In this document: in pieces, positions 60,250 to 63,064 of the stretch
Numbering within the stretch: position 1 is the stretch's first letter
Layout: every line of letters begins with the position of its first letter
Source: Flavobacterium sp. Root420
Lineage (GTDB): Bacteria > Bacteroidota > Bacteroidia > Flavobacteriales > Flavobacteriaceae
Length of the DNA stretch: 63,064 nt
NCBI RefSeq assembly: GCF_001427905.1
Contig: NZ_LMEF01000013.1
Span: 637-63,700 of the forward strand
Direction: 5' to 3'
Notes under the pieces: model-generated
Database searches by the model: none
What the model saw: the letters and a program-made list of their open reading frames with translations, nothing else
Told to the model about the DNA's origin: nothing
Translations under genes and position numbers: made by a program

Positions 60250-61029
60250 TTATTTGCTAAAGAATTCGGCTAATATGGGTTTTAATTCTTCCTTGTTCTC
60301 AATTTGACTCATATGTCCGTCTTCAAAGGAAACAAGTTCGACAGTTGTATCATCAATTTGTGATAGACTTTCTTCATAATTTAAAACAGGATCTTTTTTG
60401 CCTAAAACCAATAAAACCGGGAATCTATTTTCATGCAAAAGTACTTCGCGATCTTTTCTGATTTTCATTCCTTCAAGAGATGCCACAATTCCTTGCAAAG
60501 GTGTTTTTAAAGCCTCAACTTTTACTTTCTCAATTTCATCAACCAATCTGGTTCTGTTGTTTTCACTGAATAAATTGGAAATGGCTAAACTAACAAAACT
60601 CACATAATTTTGTTTTACGGCTTTTATGGCGCGAGTTCGATTCAACTTTTTCTCGGCACTATCTTCTTTTGAAGTTGAATTCAGTAAAACTAATTTTTGA
60701 ATATGCTGCGGATATAATTCGGCGAAAGCCAAACCAACATAACCACCCATGGAATGTCCTAGAATAATTGCTTTTTTAATTTTTAATGATGCTAAAACTT
60801 CGTGAACAGCATTTGCATTTTCTTCCATAGAATGTACATATCCTAAGCAATCTGATTCGCCATGACCCAATAAATCAATAGCGATAACGCGATATTGTTT
60901 GGAAAAAAGAGCAACATATTCCTGCCACATTTTTTTGTTTTCCAAAAAGCCGTGAAGCAATACAACCGCAGTTCCCTCGCCTGAATCTGTAAAAGATATT
61001 TTAGTGTTTTTATATGAAATGTTTTTCAA
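60250..61029 (-). CDS. Alpha/beta hydrolase
   Basis: The 259-residue protein has a TTG initiation codon (61027-61029), with no upstream in-frame ATG before clearly non-coding sequence and family-like MKNISYKNTKISFTDSGEGT as N-terminus. It has the alpha/beta-hydrolase features VVLLHGFLENKKMWQEYVAL, AIDLLGHGESDCL, the nucleophile elbow in LGHSMGGYVGLAFAE (GHSMG), LGKKDP with an acidic residue and the His in FEDGHMSQIENKEEL. It probably hydrolyses a small ester or related substrate. It converges with the candidate RNA and is preceded by the terminator of the pepP gene. Confidence 0.88.
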   Translation of the reverse strand: MKNISYKNTKISFTDSGEGTAVVLLHGFLENKKMWQEYVALFSKQYRVIAIDLLGHGESDCLGYVHSMEENANAVHEVLASLKIKKAIILGHSMGGYVGLAFAELYPQHIQKLVLLNSTSKEDSAEKKLNRTRAIKAVKQNYVSFVSLAISNLFSENNRTRLVDEIEKVKVEALKTPLQGIVASLEGMKIRKDREVLLHENRFPVLLVLGKKDPVLNYEESLSQIDDTTVELVSFEDGHMSQIENKEELKPILAEFFSK

Positions 61030-61137
61030 AATAATGTTTTTAAAGTATAATCACAAAGATAACAAAAGGCAAAACGATATCAGAAGTATAAAACTTTTTG
61101 AGTTACAATATTAGTCAATCAGTTCAATTTTAAATGA

Positions 61138-61156
61138 ACTTATATCACTTATATGG
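61138..61156 (-). repeat. Dispersed repeat CCATATAAGTGATATAAGT, copy 2
   Basis: The exact reverse complement of the repeat at 22186-22204; again in the gap just downstream of a gene (aminopeptidase P). Confidence 0.65.
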
Positions 61157-61164
61157 TAAAAACA

Positions 61165-61194
61165 AAAACGGCCAGCATTTCTGCCAGTCGTTTC
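61165..61194 (-). terminator. Terminator after the aminopeptidase P gene
   Basis: On the minus strand aaacg-ctggc pairs with gctgg-cgttt (G-U pairs and one mismatch) around agaaat, followed by a T run. Position 61166-61193. Confidence 0.6.
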
Positions 61195-61231
61195 TGTCTT
61201 TTTTCTTTACTCTTTATTCTATTTTCTCTTT

Positions 61232-62524
61232 CTAAGAATTCATCAAACTTTCAATTTCATCTGCTTCAACTGGAATATTGCGCATCAGGTTAAAAGGTGC
61301 TCCTTTTTCCTGAACCACAACGTTATCTTCCAAACGAATTCCGAAACTTTCAGCCGGAATATAAATTCCTGGTTCAACCGTAAAAACCATATTCGCTTTC
61401 ATAGGTTCGTGAAGCAATCCGTAATCATGCGTGTCCAATCCCATGTGGTGTGAAGTTCCGTGCATAAAATATTTTTTGTAAGCCGGCCAATCCGGGTTTT
61501 CATTTTGAACATCAGCTTTGTCAATCAAACCTAGACCTAATAATTCCGAAGTCATGATTTTACCCACTTCAATGTGATATTGTTTCCAAAGTGTTCCTGG
61601 AGTTAACATTGTTGTAGCTTCATTTTTAACTCTTAAAACCGCATTGTAAACTGCTTTTTGTCTTTCAGAGAATTTTCCCGAAACCGGAATCGTTCTTGTC
61701 ATGTCGCTTGAATAATTAGCATATTCCGCTGCAACATCCAATAAAATCAAATCTCCGGCTTTACATTGCTGATTGTTTTCGATATAGTGTAAAACATTTG
61801 CATTATTTCCCGAAGCAATAATTGGTGTGTAAGCAAAACCTTTAGAACGGTTACGAATGAATTCGTGCGCCAATTCAGCCTCAATTTCATATTCGGTAAC
61901 ATTTGGTTTTACGAACGAAAGCAATCTGCGGAAACCTTTCTCCGTAATATCACAAGCGTGCTGAATCAAATCGATTTCTTCGCTTTCTTTTACTGAACGA
62001 ATACGTTGCAAAATTGGATTACTTTTTGCCACATTGTGCGCTGGATAACGTTCTTTCCACCATTTTACAAAACGAGCTTCACGAGTTTCTGTCTCAATAG
62101 TCGCGCGATAATGTTCGTTGGTGTTGATATACATCGTATCTGCATAGGTCATCATTTCGTTCAAAACTTTATGAAAATCCTGCAACCAATAAACTGTTCT
62201 GATTCCCGAAACCTGATAAGCACGTTCCTTAGTCAGTTTTTCACCTTCCCAAATCGCGATATGTTCGCTGGTTTCTTTCAGGAAAAGTATTTCTTTTTGG
62301 TTCTCAAAAGGCGCATCCGGAAACAAAAGCAAAATGCTTTCTTCCTGATCCACACCGCTCAGATAAAAAATATCACGGTGCTGCGCAAACGGCAAAGTAC
62401 TGTCGGCACTAACCGGATAAATGTCATTTGAATTGAAAACGGCAACACTGTTAGGTTTCATTTCTGCCGTGAATTTTTTGCGATTTTTTACAAAAAGAGC
62501 GCTGTTTATTTGATGATATTTCAT
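61232..62524 (-). CDS. pepP: Aminopeptidase P (Xaa-Pro aminopeptidase)
   Basis: The enzyme removes the N-terminal residue before a proline. The 430-residue protein has the AMP_N domain (about 1-130, HQINSALFVKNRKKFTAEMK and IFYLSGVDQEESILLLFPDA) and the metallopeptidase fold. Ligand residues are in ILLDVAAEYANYSSDMTRTI (Asp, Asp), MHGTSHHMGLDTHD (His), FTVEPGIYIP (Glu) and GIRLEDNVVV (Glu). The start MKYHQINSALFVKNRKKFTA is the family N-terminus. It is monocistronic on the minus strand with its own terminator; a 540-base repeat-rich gap lies upstream. Confidence 0.93.
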   Translation of the reverse strand: MKYHQINSALFVKNRKKFTAEMKPNSVAVFNSNDIYPVSADSTLPFAQHRDIFYLSGVDQEESILLLFPDAPFENQKEILFLKETSEHIAIWEGEKLTKERAYQVSGIRTVYWLQDFHKVLNEMMTYADTMYINTNEHYRATIETETREARFVKWWKERYPAHNVAKSNPILQRIRSVKESEEIDLIQHACDITEKGFRRLLSFVKPNVTEYEIEAELAHEFIRNRSKGFAYTPIIASGNNANVLHYIENNQQCKAGDLILLDVAAEYANYSSDMTRTIPVSGKFSERQKAVYNAVLRVKNEATTMLTPGTLWKQYHIEVGKIMTSELLGLGLIDKADVQNENPDWPAYKKYFMHGTSHHMGLDTHDYGLLHEPMKANMVFTVEPGIYIPAESFGIRLEDNVVVQEKGAPFNLMRNIPVEADEIESLMNS

Positions 62525-63025
62525 AATAAATTGATTTTTGAACTTCGAATTTCAAAATTACTATTTTTTGAAGACGTAATGCAAAATTGAATTATTAAAG
62601 TTTTCTTATTTGTTTTGGGGTTTGCCACGAAGACTCTAAGTCGCTAAGTTTTTTTAATTGAAAAGTATGCTAGGGTTGAGGGAGAGTAGCTAAGGTTATT
62701 TTTTTACTCGCATAGTTTTGTCATCTTGACGAAGGAAAGATCACACTAGAAACTCCGCAAAGATTGGCAAGTTTGTGTTATGCAGATTTTTAATCTCAGC
62801 AACTTAGCAACTCAGAATCTTAGAATCTTAATAAGGGCGTGTCCCTCCGGGTCGGGCTTTCGGCTAAATTCCCGATTAACAAAAACTACGGCTAAAAAGC
62901 TACCGTCTGGACACAAATATTTTTTTTTAATTATATTTGAGAAAAAGTGCAGACTAGATATTTTGAAAATTTAAAAGACAAGCGATTGTTGAATAGAGGT
63001 AATTCTATTCTCAATCGCTTGTTTG
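62525..63025. other. Repeat-relic intergenic region at the right edge
   Basis: About 500 bases without a gene, holding remnants of dispersed flavobacterial repeats: ctctaagtcgctaag (62634-62648), a tcatcttgacgaaggaaaga...actccgcaaagattgg block (62721-62767), cttagcaactcagaatctta (62805-62824), and a G+C-rich island with gtgtcc (62839-62844) / ggacac (62909-62914). The pepP promoter should lie near 62525-62600 but no clear box is visible. Confidence 0.65.
62976..63024 (-). terminator. Hairpin terminator of a minus-strand gene beyond the right edge
   Basis: Arms acaagcgattg (62978-62988) and caatcgcttgt (63012-63022) with an inner gaatag / ctattc stem; a T-rich minus-strand flank follows (62969-62977). 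Confidence 0.7.
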
Positions 63026-63064
63026 CTAATAGTATTTATTCGATAAGACAATTAGCAGAAAGTG
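63026..63064 (-). CDS. C-terminal tail of an unidentified gene (cut by window edge)
   Basis: One minus-strand frame reads HFLLIVLSNKYY then TAG at 63026-63028, just before the hairpin terminator; another frame ends earlier with LSANCLIE and TAA. The terminator proximity favours the first, but twelve residues do not identify a family, so this is tentative. Confidence 0.25.
   Translation of the reverse strand, partial: HFLLIVLSNKYY

Noticed and set aside
62780..62974. 64-residue plus-strand ORF near the right edge
   Set aside because: It translates degenerate repeat sequence, including the G+C-rich island, and has no start context or domain.

Overview
The window looks like chromosomal DNA of a Bacteroidota bacterium, most likely a Flavobacterium. 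It is A+T rich. Several genes have the phylum's TTG / TAnnTTTG promoter pattern. Gene content includes a PorZ-like type IX secretion protein with a C-terminal sorting domain, a complete moxR-batABCDE locus, a CarboxypepD_reg TonB-dependent receptor, an OmpA with thrombospondin type-3 repeats, a THC0290_0291-type outer membrane protein, and many palindromic or direct repeats between genes of the kind scattered through flavobacterial genomes. I see no tRNA, rRNA, CRISPR array, prophage or obvious defence island. The only transposase is the N-terminus of an IS1182-family element cut by the left edge.

Layout. 1-140 is the IS1182 fragment. 239-6735 (minus) holds an RlpA-like protein, a small four-helix membrane protein, the TonB receptor, glucose-6-phosphate isomerase (pgi) and a lipocalin-like secreted protein. 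6746-9110 holds two regulator pairs: an AraC gene divergent from an atypical SDR, and an HxlR gene divergent from a DoxX gene. 9124-12721 (minus) is a tightly packed operon: DUF3108 protein, tryptophan 2,3-dioxygenase, M23 lipoprotein, hypothetical. A candidate small RNA sits just upstream (12788-12897), followed by hppD and hmgA for tyrosine/homogentisate breakdown. 15827-20506 (minus) is uvrC, a small secreted protein and a patatin-like phospholipase with an outer-membrane barrel. 20644-22177 (plus) is an aspartoacylase-family gene overlapping fau.

22327-31818 (minus) is the bat (aerotolerance) locus: moxR, DUF58, a BatD-like membrane protein, batA, batB, batC, batD, batE. Dispersed repeats lie in several of its gaps. 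32042-35715 (plus) carries an aldo/keto reductase, a GNAT acetyltransferase, an SDR and an AlbA_2-domain protein, separated by strong palindromes. 35823-40423 carries an RsiV-like lipoprotein, a cystathionine gamma-synthase-type enzyme, the outer membrane protein and gdhA.

40552-50804 (plus) is porZ, an MBOAT/SGNH polysaccharide O-acetylation pair, recO, ileS, a zinc-less TraR/DksA-like protein and lspA. 50933-59749 (plus) is an AddAB-like nuclease pair split by kbl and ompA. 59750-60249 contains a second candidate small RNA with promoter and terminator. 60250-62524 (minus) is an alpha/beta hydrolase and an aminopeptidase P; the rest is repeat remnants and a terminator for a gene off the right edge.

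Most of the window is housekeeping. The observations I consider least explained are the two candidate small RNAs, the O-acetylation pair next to porZ, and several genes whose key residues differ from their families (M23 zinc ligand, SDR tyrosine, DksA cysteines).
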